From NCBI RefSeq assembly GCF_014640635.1, contig NZ_BMHI01000003.1, positions 1 through 64,000 on the forward strand: a stretch of 64,000 nt of DNA, written 5' to 3'. Both the position numbers and the translations under genes were made by a program. The notes beneath the pieces are model-generated. The model saw only the letters and a list, made by a program, of their open reading frames with translations. It ran no database searches and was not told the DNA's origin. The stretch is from Flexivirga endophytica. GTDB taxonomy: Bacteria; Actinomycetota; Actinomycetes; Actinomycetales; Dermatophilaceae. Positions 51,492 through 58,642 of the stretch are shown piece by piece. Every line of letters starts with the position of its first letter. Within the stretch, counting starts at the first letter, position 1.

Positions 51492-52605
51492 CGAGGGTCA
51501 CGCCGAAAGCGTCGCGTACGCCGTCACGGACCTCGCGGGCCAGGTCGGCGACGTCGGAGGCCTTCGCGTCGCCCCGGTTGGTGATGGCCAGCGGGTGTTT
51601 GGTCGACAGCGCTGCGGGGCCGGGCATGCCGTGGCCCTTGTCGAAGCCGGCGTGCTGGATCAGCCACGCGGCGCTGGTCTTCACCCCGGTCCCCCGGGGT
51701 CCCCGCGAAGTATCGGGGGAGCGTAGCGGAGGAGAACTTCGTGGGGTGGACTCTTCGGTGGGCCAGTGTGGCGGGGCGGGGGCGTCGGTGCCGAGGCGTT
51801 CGGCGGCCACGCGAGAGAGTTCGTCATACGCACTGGCGCTGATGATCGGGTTGGTGAAGAACGAGCCGCAGGACCAGGTGTCGTGGTCGTCCGCGTCGAG
51901 CACCATGCCGCGCCGACGGCGCTGTTCGAGAACCGCTTCGCGGGCGTCACCCAGCGGCACGCGCGCCCCGAGGTCCACGCCGAGGCCCTTTGCGAGCGCC
52001 TCGTAGCCGACCGGCTGCGACAGCTCGGTCGGTCGCAACGCGAAGAGCACGTCGAGTACGACATACCGACCACCGCCGCGGAACGAAGAACCCTTGAAAA
52101 GTGAATGCCGATAGGCGAATTCACAGTCGGCGTTGGCGAAGGTCCGCACCTGCTGGTCCTGGCGGTCCCAGGTCCGCACGGATGCGATCGTCTGCGCGAC
52201 CTCCTGGCCGTAGGCGCCGACGTTCTGCACCGGCGTCGCACCGGTAAGCCCCGGTATGCCGGACAGCGCCTCCACGCCCGACCATCCCTCGGCGCAGCAG
52301 CGCGCGACGAAGTCGTCCCATTCCTCGCCGGCCGCGACCCGGACATGGACTCCCCCACAGTCGTCGGCCGACTCCACGTCGATGCCGCTGTTGGCGATGC
52401 GTAGCACGGTGCCCGGGAACCCATCGTCGGCGATCACCATGTTGGACCCGCCGGAGAGCACCAGCAGCGGTTCGTCCGCATCATCGACCTCGCGGACGAC
52501 GTCGACGATCTCGTCGGGCGTCTCGGCCACCATGAAGCGGGCAGCAGGCCCGCCGACGCGCATGGTCGTGAGCGGGGCCAGGTCGACCCCGTTCGCCTCT
52601 CGCAT
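51457..52605 (-). CDS. murB: UDP-N-acetylenolpyruvoylglucosamine reductase with an in-frame insertion
   Basis: The 382-aa product has the FAD-binding segments LTTMRVGGPAARF and LVLSGGSNMVIADDGF, then GIPGLTGATPVQNVGAYGQE and the catalytic CGSFFTNPI. It reduces UDP-GlcNAc-enolpyruvate in peptidoglycan synthesis. Between residues of the C-terminal domain (PAPPHWP and VKTSAAWLIQHAGF) there is a Ser/Pro/Arg-rich stretch of about 25 residues not normal for MurB, encoded by a hairpin-forming sequence. The start overlaps the stop of the upstream dehydratase gene (TGATG). Confidence 0.93.
   Translation of the reverse strand: MREANGVDLAPLTTMRVGGPAARFMVAETPDEIVDVVREVDDADEPLLVLSGGSNMVIADDGFPGTVLRIANSGIDVESADDCGGVHVRVAAGEEWDDFVARCCAEGWSGVEALSGIPGLTGATPVQNVGAYGQEVAQTIASVRTWDRQDQQVRTFANADCEFAYRHSLFKGSSFRGGGRYVVLDVLFALRPTELSQPVGYEALAKGLGVDLGARVPLGDAREAVLEQRRRRGMVLDADDHDTWSCGSFFTNPIISASAYDELSRVAAERLGTDAPAPPHWPTEESTPRSSPPLRSPDTSRGPRGTGVKTSAAWLIQHAGFDKGHGMPGPAALSTKHPLAITNRGDAKASDVADLAREVRDGVRDAFGVTLVNEPIFVGHEL
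51688..51752 (-). repeat. Hairpin-forming insertion inside murB
   Basis: CCCCGCGAAGT (51701-51711) and ACTTCGTGGGG (51736-51746) are complementary except for one base. The interval encodes an unconserved Ser/Pro/Arg-rich segment and keeps the reading frame. The outer limits are approximate. Confidence 0.6.
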
Positions 52606-53018
52606 CAGGCGGACTTCAGCGCCACGGTCGCCCGTGCGCGGACCAGGACCTTCTGCTCACCCGAAGTGGCAGTGATGTCGACCGTCGCAGCGTCACCTTC
52701 CACGGACTTGACCGTGGCGCCGACCTCGATATCGGCGCCGCCGTCATACGGCACCGGCACCGGCGCGCTGAAGCGCACGCTGTATGACGTCACCCGTCCG
52801 GCATCGCCCAGCCAGTCGACGACCGGCTGGATCGCGGCGCCCATGGTCCACATGCCGTGCGCAATCACGTCCGGCAGGCCGACGGACTTCGCGAACTGCT
52901 CGTCCCAGTGGATGGTGTTGAAATCGCCACTCGCCCCGGCATACCGGATCAGCGTGGCGCGGTCGACGTGGATCGTCCGGCCGGGGATGACCGTGCCTGC
53001 CTCGATCTGCTCGCTCAT
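52605..53018 (-). CDS. MaoC family dehydratase, HadB-like
   Basis: The 137-aa single hotdog domain has DRATLIRYAGASGDFNTIHWDEQFA and DVIAHGMWTMG, the (R)-specific hydratase active-site pattern (Asp and His). In mycobacteria the equivalent HadB is the catalytic partner of HadA in fatty-acid elongation. The gene overlaps the HadA-like gene (ATGA) and murB (one base), so it is tightly coupled to both. Confidence 0.85.
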   Translation of the reverse strand: MSEQIEAGTVIPGRTIHVDRATLIRYAGASGDFNTIHWDEQFAKSVGLPDVIAHGMWTMGAAIQPVVDWLGDAGRVTSYSVRFSAPVPVPYDGGADIEVGATVKSVEGDAATVDITATSGEQKVLVRARATVALKSA

Positions 53019-53467
53019 GCGTTCTCATCTCCCCGGATCACCACGACCGAGGTCGCGCTCGTCACCAGCTCACCGTCCACCGTCGTGATCTCGGTGCCCA
53101 TCGTCACCATCGAGTGACCGCCCGCCTGGCGGACCTTCTCGATCGTCGTGGTCGCCTGCACCTCGTCACCGGCGACCAGCGGCCGGTGGTGCTCGAAGCC
53201 CTGCTCACCGTGCACGAGCCGGCTGTAATCGATGCCGGCCTCCGGGTCGGTCATCACGTTGGCGTCGCCCTGCTGGGAGATCATCACTGCCATCGTGGGC
53301 GGTGCGATGACGTCGGCGTACCCGCGCTGGCGCGCGACCTCAGGGTCGAAATGCACCTCGTCGGTCGCACCGACCGCCTTGGCGAACTCGGCGATCTTCG
53401 CGCGTGACACGACATACGGCGCGGACGGCGGATAACTCCGCCCGGCCACCTCAGGGTTCACAGCCAT
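53015..53467 (-). CDS. MaoC/FAS1-type dehydratase domain protein, HadA-like
   Basis: The 150-aa product has YVVSRAKIAEFAKAVGATDEVHFDPEVA and DVIAPPTMAVMIS, as in the non-catalytic hotdog subunits HadA/HadC. It begins MAVNPEVAGRSYPP. It is coupled to the HadB-like gene by a 4-base overlap, and the two probably form a heterodimeric hydroxyacyl-ACP dehydratase. rpmG lies upstream on the same strand. Confidence 0.85.
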   Translation of the reverse strand: MAVNPEVAGRSYPPSAPYVVSRAKIAEFAKAVGATDEVHFDPEVARQRGYADVIAPPTMAVMISQQGDANVMTDPEAGIDYSRLVHGEQGFEHHRPLVAGDEVQATTTIEKVRQAGGHSMVTMGTEITTVDGELVTSATSVVVIRGDENA

Positions 53468-53514
53468 GGCGCCAGACTAGTAGGGGTGGCCCCGACGGGA
53501 TCCCACACACCCGC

Positions 53515-53582
53515 CGAATGACGGCTTCGTCGGCGAATGACGGCCTGATCGGACCGTCGCTCGGCGAGAGAGCCGTCATTCG
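53515..53582. repeat. 68-bp palindromic intergenic element, copy 2
   Basis: The outer arms CGAATGACGGCT and AGCCGTCATTCG are the same as in copy 1 (41456-41523), and the inner arms are partly complementary. It lies between the hadA-like start and the rpmG terminator, 20 bases from the latter. Confidence 0.85.
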
Positions 53583-53601
53583 GCAATGGGTGCACACGCG
53601 A

Positions 53602-53637
53602 AAGTGGCCCCGGACCGTTGCCGGTCCGGGGCCACTT
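53602..53637 (-). terminator. Terminator of rpmG
   Basis: AAGTGGCCCCGGACC (53602-53616) and 53623-53637 form a perfect 15-bp stem with a 6-base loop. TTTC follows on the minus strand, 29 bases past the rpmG stop. Confidence 0.9.
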
Positions 53638-53666
53638 CGTGATGCGTTCGGTGCGAGCTGCTGGTG

Positions 53667-53837
53667 TCAGCGGGTCTCGCGGTGCAGCGTGTGCCGCTTG
53701 TCACGCGGGCAGTACTTCTTGAACTCAACCCGGTCGGGGTTGTTGCGACGGTTCTTCTTCGTCACGTAGTTGCGCTCTTTGCACTCAGTGCACGCCAAGG
53801 TGATCTTGGGGCGAATGTCTGCGCTCTTGCTGGCCAC
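53667..53837 (-). CDS. rpmG: 50S ribosomal protein L33
   Basis: The 56-aa product reads [18 protein letters not shown] near the start, then [20 protein letters not shown] and [17 protein letters not shown]. Zinc-type L33 proteins usually have CxxC twice; here the second pair is CPRD, so only three Cys remain. The start is GTG. The gene lies just downstream of tRNA-Met and tRNA-Thr, as in other actinobacteria. Confidence 0.95.
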   Translation of the reverse strand: MASKSADIRPKITLACTECKERNYVTKKNRRNNPDRVEFKKYCPRDKRHTLHRETR

Positions 53838-53886
53838 GGCAACCTGCTCTCGGAGTTTCTGTCTTTGGTGCGTATGTCTGTCGTTG

Positions 53887-53960
53887 TAGCGGGGGCGGGG
53901 CTCGATCCCGCGACCTCACGATTATGAGTCGTGCGCTCTAACCAGCTGAGCTACCCCGCC
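53887..53960 (-). tRNA. tRNA-Met (anticodon CAT)
   Basis: The 74-base sequence has acceptor GGCGGGG pairing with CCCCGCT (one G-U), D-arm GCTCAGCTGGTTAGAGC, anticodon arm CACGA-CTCATAA-TCGTG and T-arm GCGGG-ATCGAGC-CCCGC. The acceptor is a normal elongator type with G1-U72, but elongator versus Ile-CAT identity was not tested. Confidence 0.92.
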
Positions 53961-53988
53961 TCGGGGATGGACCTCTCAGGCCCACCAG

Positions 53989-54061
53989 AGCCCCCAAACG
54001 GAATCGAACCGTTGACCTTCTCCTTACCATGGAGACGCTCTACCGACTGAGCTATAGGGGC
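53989..54061 (-). tRNA. tRNA-Thr (anticodon GGT)
   Basis: The 73-base sequence has acceptor GCCCCTA pairing with TGGGGGC, D-arm GCTCAGTCGGTAGAGC, anticodon arm TCTCC-ATGGTAA-GGAGA and T-arm with GGTTCGATTCC. It precedes tRNA-Met by 28 bases. Confidence 0.95.
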
Positions 54062-54137
54062 CTGCCTGATCGAGCGCGACAAGGCTGTCGCCCTGCTCGA
54101 GCAGCGCAGCGAAAAGGCTACCGTAAAGCCTCTTCGA

Positions 54138-54998
54138 TCACGAAATCGGCGAAACCTCCCCACGGACAAGGAGCGTTCCCTTGCGGTTGTTCCGCAGTGC
54201 CAGGTCCCAGGTTTCACCCGTCTGACGCGCCACGTGACGCACCGTGCCCGGGATCAACACCGGCTTGCGGAAGGACATCGTCGCGACATACGCGTCGGGC
54301 AGACGGTTCTCGACCGAGGCGAGCATCGCCGCCTGGCTCCACATGCCGTGGGCGATCGTGGACGGGAAGCCCATCGCCTTGGCCGTGATGGACCGCATGT
54401 GGATCGGGTTGACGTCACCGCTCACCGCGGCGAATCGGCGGCCGAGGTCGCCCGCCAGCCGCCAGACCATGCCAGCACCGTCGGGCGATTCGGTCTCGTC
54501 CGGGTGGGGCGGCACGTCGCCGTCGATCTTCTGACCGCGGTAGAGGTATGTCGCCAGCCCCTCCCACACCAGCTCGTCGCCGACGTGCGCCTGTGACACG
54601 ACGTCCACCTGCACGCCGCTCTTGTGCGGGCGCGCGTTGGTCGTCCAGGTCGACAGGTCGAGCGGCTCGCCCAGCCGGATCGGCCGGTGCACCGTGAGCG
54701 TGTTGTCCAGGTGCACACTGCCCATCAGCGGATAGGGATAGCTCTTGTCCGCGAAAAGGGTTATCTGCAACGGGAATACGAGGTTGTGTAGGTAGGTCGC
54801 GGGCAACTCGTCGCGCAGGCCGAAGCCGCACACGTGGTTGTAGTCCGCGAGCGCGCCCGGGTCGACCTCGACCCCACGGCGAACGACCTGCAGGTCGGGC
54901 AGGCCGCCCTTGTCGTCGTGACTACGAGAGGTCGCGACGGCCCGGGCGAAGATCTTCGGCAGGCTCGGGGCGCTCTTGAGCTCGATGACTTTCGTCAT
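54138..54998 (-). CDS. MaoC-like (double hotdog) dehydratase
   Basis: The 286-aa product has an N-terminal hotdog-like part with LGEPLDLSTWTTNARPHKSG and a C-terminal MaoC domain with RFAAVSGDVNPIHMRSITAKAMGFPSTIAHGMWSQA (active-site Asp and His, quoted as SGDVNPIHM and IAHGMW). It should hydrate enoyl-CoA or enoyl-ACP. It is third in the thiolase - fabG4 - maoC unit, with a 56-base repeat spanning from the fabG4 stop towards its ribosome site. The fabG4/maoC pairing is typical of mycobacterial-type FabG4-HtdX modules. Confidence 0.85.
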   Translation of the reverse strand: MTKVIELKSAPSLPKIFARAVATSRSHDDKGGLPDLQVVRRGVEVDPGALADYNHVCGFGLRDELPATYLHNLVFPLQITLFADKSYPYPLMGSVHLDNTLTVHRPIRLGEPLDLSTWTTNARPHKSGVQVDVVSQAHVGDELVWEGLATYLYRGQKIDGDVPPHPDETESPDGAGMVWRLAGDLGRRFAAVSGDVNPIHMRSITAKAMGFPSTIAHGMWSQAAMLASVENRLPDAYVATMSFRKPVLIPGTVRHVARQTGETWDLALRNNRKGTLLVRGEVSPIS

Positions 54999-55019
54999 AT
55001 CAGTCCCTTTTCCTCGTGC

Positions 55020-55075
55020 CTCTTCCCTCGCCTGCGGGCCTCGCAAGCTCCTGTCCTCGGCTCGGTCGGCACTCA
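55020..55075 (-). repeat. 56-bp spacer repeat, copy 2
   Basis: This spacer, from the fabG4-like stop codon towards the maoC ribosome site, matches 56455-56510 at 49 of 56 positions by hand alignment. Its core is GCCTGCGGGCCTCGCA. Confidence 0.8.
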
Positions 55076-56440
55076 GGCCCCCAGCTGGCTCTGGCCGCAG
55101 ACGCGCAGCACTTGGCCGGTGACACCGGCCGAGCCGGGCTCGGCGAAGAAGGCGATGGCCTCGCCGACATCCACCGGGCTACCGCCCTGCAGCAGCGAGT
55201 TGAGCCGGCGGCCCACCTCACGGGTGGCGAACGGGATCTTGGCGGTCATCTCGGTCTCGATGAAACCGGGCGCGACCGCGTTGACGGTGATCTCACGGTC
55301 GGCGAGGTTCTGCGACAGCTGACGCACCATCCCGATGACACCCGCCTTGGACGCCGCATAGTTGGACTGGCCGCGGTTGCCGCCGATGCCGCTGATCGAT
55401 GCGACACCGATGATGCGGCCGCCGTCGGCCAGGCCGCCCTTGACCGAGGGGTCCAGCAGCGTCTTGTTGATCCGGAACTGCGAGCGCAGGTTGACGTCGA
55501 GCACACTGCCCCAACGGTTTTCGTCGGTGTTGACGAAGAGCTTGTCGCGGGTGATGCCGGCGTTGTGGACCATGACGTGCAGCTTGTCGCCCTTGCGCGC
55601 GACGGCCTCGGCGATGCGGGCGCCCGCGTCCTCGGCTGTCACGTCGAGCTGCAGCGCGGTAGCGCCGAGGTCGTTGGCGACCTTGCTGAGCGAGTCACCC
55701 GCGGCCGGGATGTCGACCAGGACGAGCGTCGCACCGGCCCGGGCGAAGACCTTGGCGATCTCGGCACCGATGCCGCGAGCGGCGCCGGTGATGACCGCGA
55801 CACGGCCCGCCAGCGGGTGACGCCAGTCGGTCGCGTCCGGGACGTCGGCGGCGCGCACGCGCACCGGCTGACCGGAGACGTAGGCCGACCGAGCGGACAG
55901 GAGGAAGCGCAGCGGAGCGGCGAGCACGGAGGAGTCGCCCTGCGCGTCCTGGTCGACCCACAACAGGTTGGCGGTGCTGCCGCGCAGCATCTCCTTGCCG
56001 ATGGAGCGAGTGATGCCCTCCAGTGCCTGCTGAGTCGCAGCCGCCTCGGCGTCCTGCAACTCGGCAGGGGTGGTGCCGATCACGACGAGACGTGCGGACG
56101 AACCGAGCTTCTTGATCGCCGGGCCGACGGTGGCGCGCAGCTCGTCGAGCTGGTCGAGCGTGCGAGCGGCCGTGGCATCGAAGACGATCGCCCCGAGCTT
56201 CTTGTCGTATGACGCCTCGGGCGACGCCGGCACGACGTCCCCGCCGGAGGCCTTGATGATGCCCGTGGCCCAGCCTGCGACGGGTGCGTCACCGATGCCT
56301 GCGACGGCGGCCGGCCCGGACAGCAGGTCCTGACCCTCTTCGTAGCGGCGCAACCGCGTCGGCCGCGGCAGGCCGAGTTGGGTGGCGATCTTCTTGCCGA
56401 CCGGGTTCGTGTTGACGAGGTTGGAGTAGGTGTCGGTCAT
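55073..56440 (-). CDS. High-molecular-weight 3-oxoacyl reductase, FabG4-like
   Basis: The 455-aa product has an N-terminal flavodoxin-like domain (VGKKIATQLGLPRPTRLRRY...) and a C-terminal SDR domain: TGAARGIGAEIA (cofactor loop), HNAGITRD, catalytic SISGIGGNRGQSNYAASKAG with Tyr and Lys, and the PGFIETEMT segment. This two-domain layout is FabG4/HMwFabG, which reduces 3-oxoacyl-CoA. The ATG at 56440 follows the ribosome-site region of the 56-bp spacer repeat. Thiolase precedes it. Confidence 0.9.
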   Translation of the reverse strand: MTDTYSNLVNTNPVGKKIATQLGLPRPTRLRRYEEGQDLLSGPAAVAGIGDAPVAGWATGIIKASGGDVVPASPEASYDKKLGAIVFDATAARTLDQLDELRATVGPAIKKLGSSARLVVIGTTPAELQDAEAAATQQALEGITRSIGKEMLRGSTANLLWVDQDAQGDSSVLAAPLRFLLSARSAYVSGQPVRVRAADVPDATDWRHPLAGRVAVITGAARGIGAEIAKVFARAGATLVLVDIPAAGDSLSKVANDLGATALQLDVTAEDAGARIAEAVARKGDKLHVMVHNAGITRDKLFVNTDENRWGSVLDVNLRSQFRINKTLLDPSVKGGLADGGRIIGVASISGIGGNRGQSNYAASKAGVIGMVRQLSQNLADREITVNAVAPGFIETEMTAKIPFATREVGRRLNSLLQGGSPVDVGEAIAFFAEPGSAGVTGQVLRVCGQSQLGA

Positions 56441-56454
56441 GCTTTCTGTCGCTC

Positions 56455-56510
56455 CTCTTTCCTTGCCTGCGGGCCTCGCAGGCTCGTGTCCTCGGTTCGG
56501 TCGGAGCTCA
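56455..56510 (-). repeat. 56-bp spacer repeat, copy 1
   Basis: This spacer runs from the thiolase stop codon to the ribosome-site region of the fabG4-like gene. It contains the small inverted repeat CCTGCG/CGCAGG. It matches copy 2 at 55020-55075 with 7 differences and no gaps. Confidence 0.8.
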
Positions 56511-57788
56511 TTCGCAAGCCTCCAGGATCGCGACGACGCCGAGTCCACCGGCGGCGCAGATGGAAATGAGTGCACGGCCAGAACCCTTCTCGTGCAACAT
56601 CTTCGCGGTGGATGCGACGATCCGACCGCCGGTTGCTGCGAAGGGGTGCCCCGCGGCGAGCGAGGAGCCGTTGACGTTGAGCTTGTCACGGTCGATCGAG
56701 CCGAGCGGCGCGTCCAGACCGAGCTTCTCCTTGCAGAACTCCGGGCTCTCCAGCGCGGCCAGGTGGCACAGCACCGTCGAGGCGAACGCCTCGTGGATCT
56801 CGTAGAAGTCGAAGTCCTGCAACGACAGGTTGTTGCGCTGCAGCAGGCGGGCGATCGCGTATGGCGGAGCCATCAGCAGGCCCTCGTTGCCGGTCACGTA
56901 GTCGACACCGGCGGTCTCGCCGTCCACGAACCGCGCCAGCGGCGTGATGCGGTGCTCGTCGGCCCAGTCGCGGGAACCGAGCAGCACCGCAGACGCGCCG
57001 TCGGTGAGCGGTGTCGAGTTGCCCGCGGTCATCGTGGCGCCCTCGCCCTTGCCGAAGACCGGCTTCAGCTTGGCCAGCTTCTCCGGAGTGCTGTCGGGGC
57101 GCAGGTTGTTGTCGCGGGAGACACCGAGGTAGGGGGTCAGCAGGTCGTCGAAGAAACCGCGGTCGTATGCCGCCGCCAGGTTCTGGTGGCTGCGCGCGGT
57201 CAGCTCGTCCTGCGCCTCGCGGGTGATGCCCCACTCCTTGGTGGTGATCGCCTGGTGCTCACCCATCGAGAGACCAGTGCGGGGCTCGCCGTTGGACGGC
57301 TGGTCCGGCGCGAGCTGCCCGGGGCGGATCTTGGCCAGCGCCGAGATCCGCTGTTGCGGTGTCTTGGCGTAGTTGACCTTCATCAGCGTGCGGCGCAGCG
57401 AATCGTTCACTGCGAGAGGGGCATCCGAGGTCGTGTCGGAGCCGCCGGCGATGGCCGAGTCGATCTGGCCGAGCGCGATCTTGTTCGCGGTCAGGATGGT
57501 CGCCTCGAGGCCGGTGCCACACGCCTGCTGCACGTCATACGCAGGAGTCGTGGGCGACAGGTGCGAGCCGAGCACCGACTCGCGGGTGAGGTTGAAGTCG
57601 CGCGAGTGCTTCAGCACCGCGCCGGCGGCGACCTCGCCGAGGCGCTCGCCGGCCAGGCCGTAGCGCGAGACGAGGCCGTCGATGGCCGCCGTCAGCATGT
57701 CCTGGTTGGAGGCCTTGAGGTATTTGCCTCCGGATCGGACGAACGGGATGCGGTTGCCGCCGAGGACGTAAACGTCGCGAACACTCAT
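56508..57788 (-). CDS. Acetyl-CoA acetyltransferase (thiolase), FadI/FadA type
   Basis: The 426-aa product has the nucleophilic Cys in VQQACGTGLEA, the His in EIHEAFASTV, NVNGSSLAAGHPFAATGGR with the second active His, and the closing CAAGGLGVVAILE with the second Cys. It cleaves or condenses beta-ketoacyl-CoA. ATG at 57788 has GGGAG 8 bases upstream. It is the first gene of the thiolase-fabG4-maoC operon and divergent from a TetR gene that probably controls it. Confidence 0.92.
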   Translation of the reverse strand: MSVRDVYVLGGNRIPFVRSGGKYLKASNQDMLTAAIDGLVSRYGLAGERLGEVAAGAVLKHSRDFNLTRESVLGSHLSPTTPAYDVQQACGTGLEATILTANKIALGQIDSAIAGGSDTTSDAPLAVNDSLRRTLMKVNYAKTPQQRISALAKIRPGQLAPDQPSNGEPRTGLSMGEHQAITTKEWGITREAQDELTARSHQNLAAAYDRGFFDDLLTPYLGVSRDNNLRPDSTPEKLAKLKPVFGKGEGATMTAGNSTPLTDGASAVLLGSRDWADEHRITPLARFVDGETAGVDYVTGNEGLLMAPPYAIARLLQRNNLSLQDFDFYEIHEAFASTVLCHLAALESPEFCKEKLGLDAPLGSIDRDKLNVNGSSLAAGHPFAATGGRIVASTAKMLHEKGSGRALISICAAGGLGVVAILEACE

Positions 57789-57827
57789 TGAGGAATCTCC
57801 CATGATTCACTACTGAAAATTACCGAT

Positions 57828-57868
57828 ACTGAGAGTAGCAGGTACAGCGCGTTTCGGATACTCTCGGT
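57828..57868. promoter_or_regulatory. Inverted repeat in the thiolase/TetR divergent promoter
   Basis: ACTGAGAGTA (57828-57837) and TACTCTCGGT (57859-57868) are complementary at 9 of 10 positions. TACTCT lies 6-8 bases before the TetR ATG and could also be its -10 box. This fits a TetR autoregulatory site. Confidence 0.5.
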
Positions 57869-57870
57869 GC

Positions 57871-58551
57871 ATGAGCGGGCGCCAGGACACTCGAGTCGAC
57901 GGTCGCGATGCGCGGTGGGCCGAGCATCGTGAGCAGCGTCGGCGTGAGCTGACCGATGCGGCGCTGCGGGCGATCCGGCACCACGGCGCGACCGTCGGGA
58001 TGGACGAGATCGCCGCGGAGGCCGGCACCAGCAAGACCGTCATCTACCGCCATTTCGGCGACCGCCTCGGCCTCTACCTCGCCGTCTGCGCGAGCGTCGA
58101 CAGCAACGTCCTCGGCGACCTCCAGCAGGTGCTCACCCACGTTGGGGAAGCCGCCGGAGCGACCCCGCTCGCAGGCGACACCCGTGCCGTCATCGAGGCG
58201 GTCATCGACAGCTACTTCGCACAGGTCGAGCGCGATCCGGAGGTCTATCGGTTCGTCGTACGCCGTCCAGCGCTGAACGTCTCCCCCGAGGACGACCCGG
58301 TCATCGGGATCAGCGACACCATCGCCGACGTGCTGCAGCCGATCTTCGCGGATGCGCTGCGCGACGCCGGCCAACCGACCACCGCTGCACGCATCTGGGC
58401 GCACGGGCTGATCGGCTTCGTCCGGGAGTCGGCCGACCGCTGGCTGGCCGATCCCGACCGTCCGGCACGCGCCGAGATCGTGCGGCACATGGCGGAATTC
58501 GCCACCTACGGATTGACTGGAGCCCTCGGCCTCGACACAAGGAGTATTTGA
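57871..58551 (+). CDS. TetR family transcriptional regulator
   Basis: The 226-aa product has the TetR helix-turn-helix at about residues 25-70 (RRRELTDAALRAIRHHGATVGMDEIAAEAGTSKTVIYRHFGDRLGLY, quoted as MDEIAAEAGTSKTVIYRHFG). Its C-terminal ligand domain is helical. It is divergent from the thiolase operon and upstream of an acyl-CoA oxidase-like gene, so it probably responds to an acyl-CoA and controls both. No ribosome site is seen, suggesting a leaderless mRNA. Confidence 0.88.
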   Translation: MSGRQDTRVDGRDARWAEHREQRRRELTDAALRAIRHHGATVGMDEIAAEAGTSKTVIYRHFGDRLGLYLAVCASVDSNVLGDLQQVLTHVGEAAGATPLAGDTRAVIEAVIDSYFAQVERDPEVYRFVVRRPALNVSPEDDPVIGISDTIADVLQPIFADALRDAGQPTTAARIWAHGLIGFVRESADRWLADPDRPARAEIVRHMAEFATYGLTGALGLDTRSI

Positions 58552-58566
58552 TTCAACACAGGCGAC

Positions 58567-58630
58567 CAGGCTTGCCCAGCGGAAGATCGCCGGGGCGCCA
58601 GGTCCGAAGATCTTCCGCTGAACAAGCCTG
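58567..58630 (+). promoter_or_regulatory. Long leader hairpin ending at the ribosome site of the acyl-CoA oxidase-like gene
   Basis: CAGGCTTG and AGCGGAAGATC on the left pair perfectly with GATCTTCCGCT and CAAGCCTG on the right, separated only by a symmetrical 3-base bulge. The loop is 20 bases. AAGGAG follows directly after the stem, so folding could affect translation. Confidence 0.65.
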
Positions 58631-58642
58631 AAGGAGCACGGA

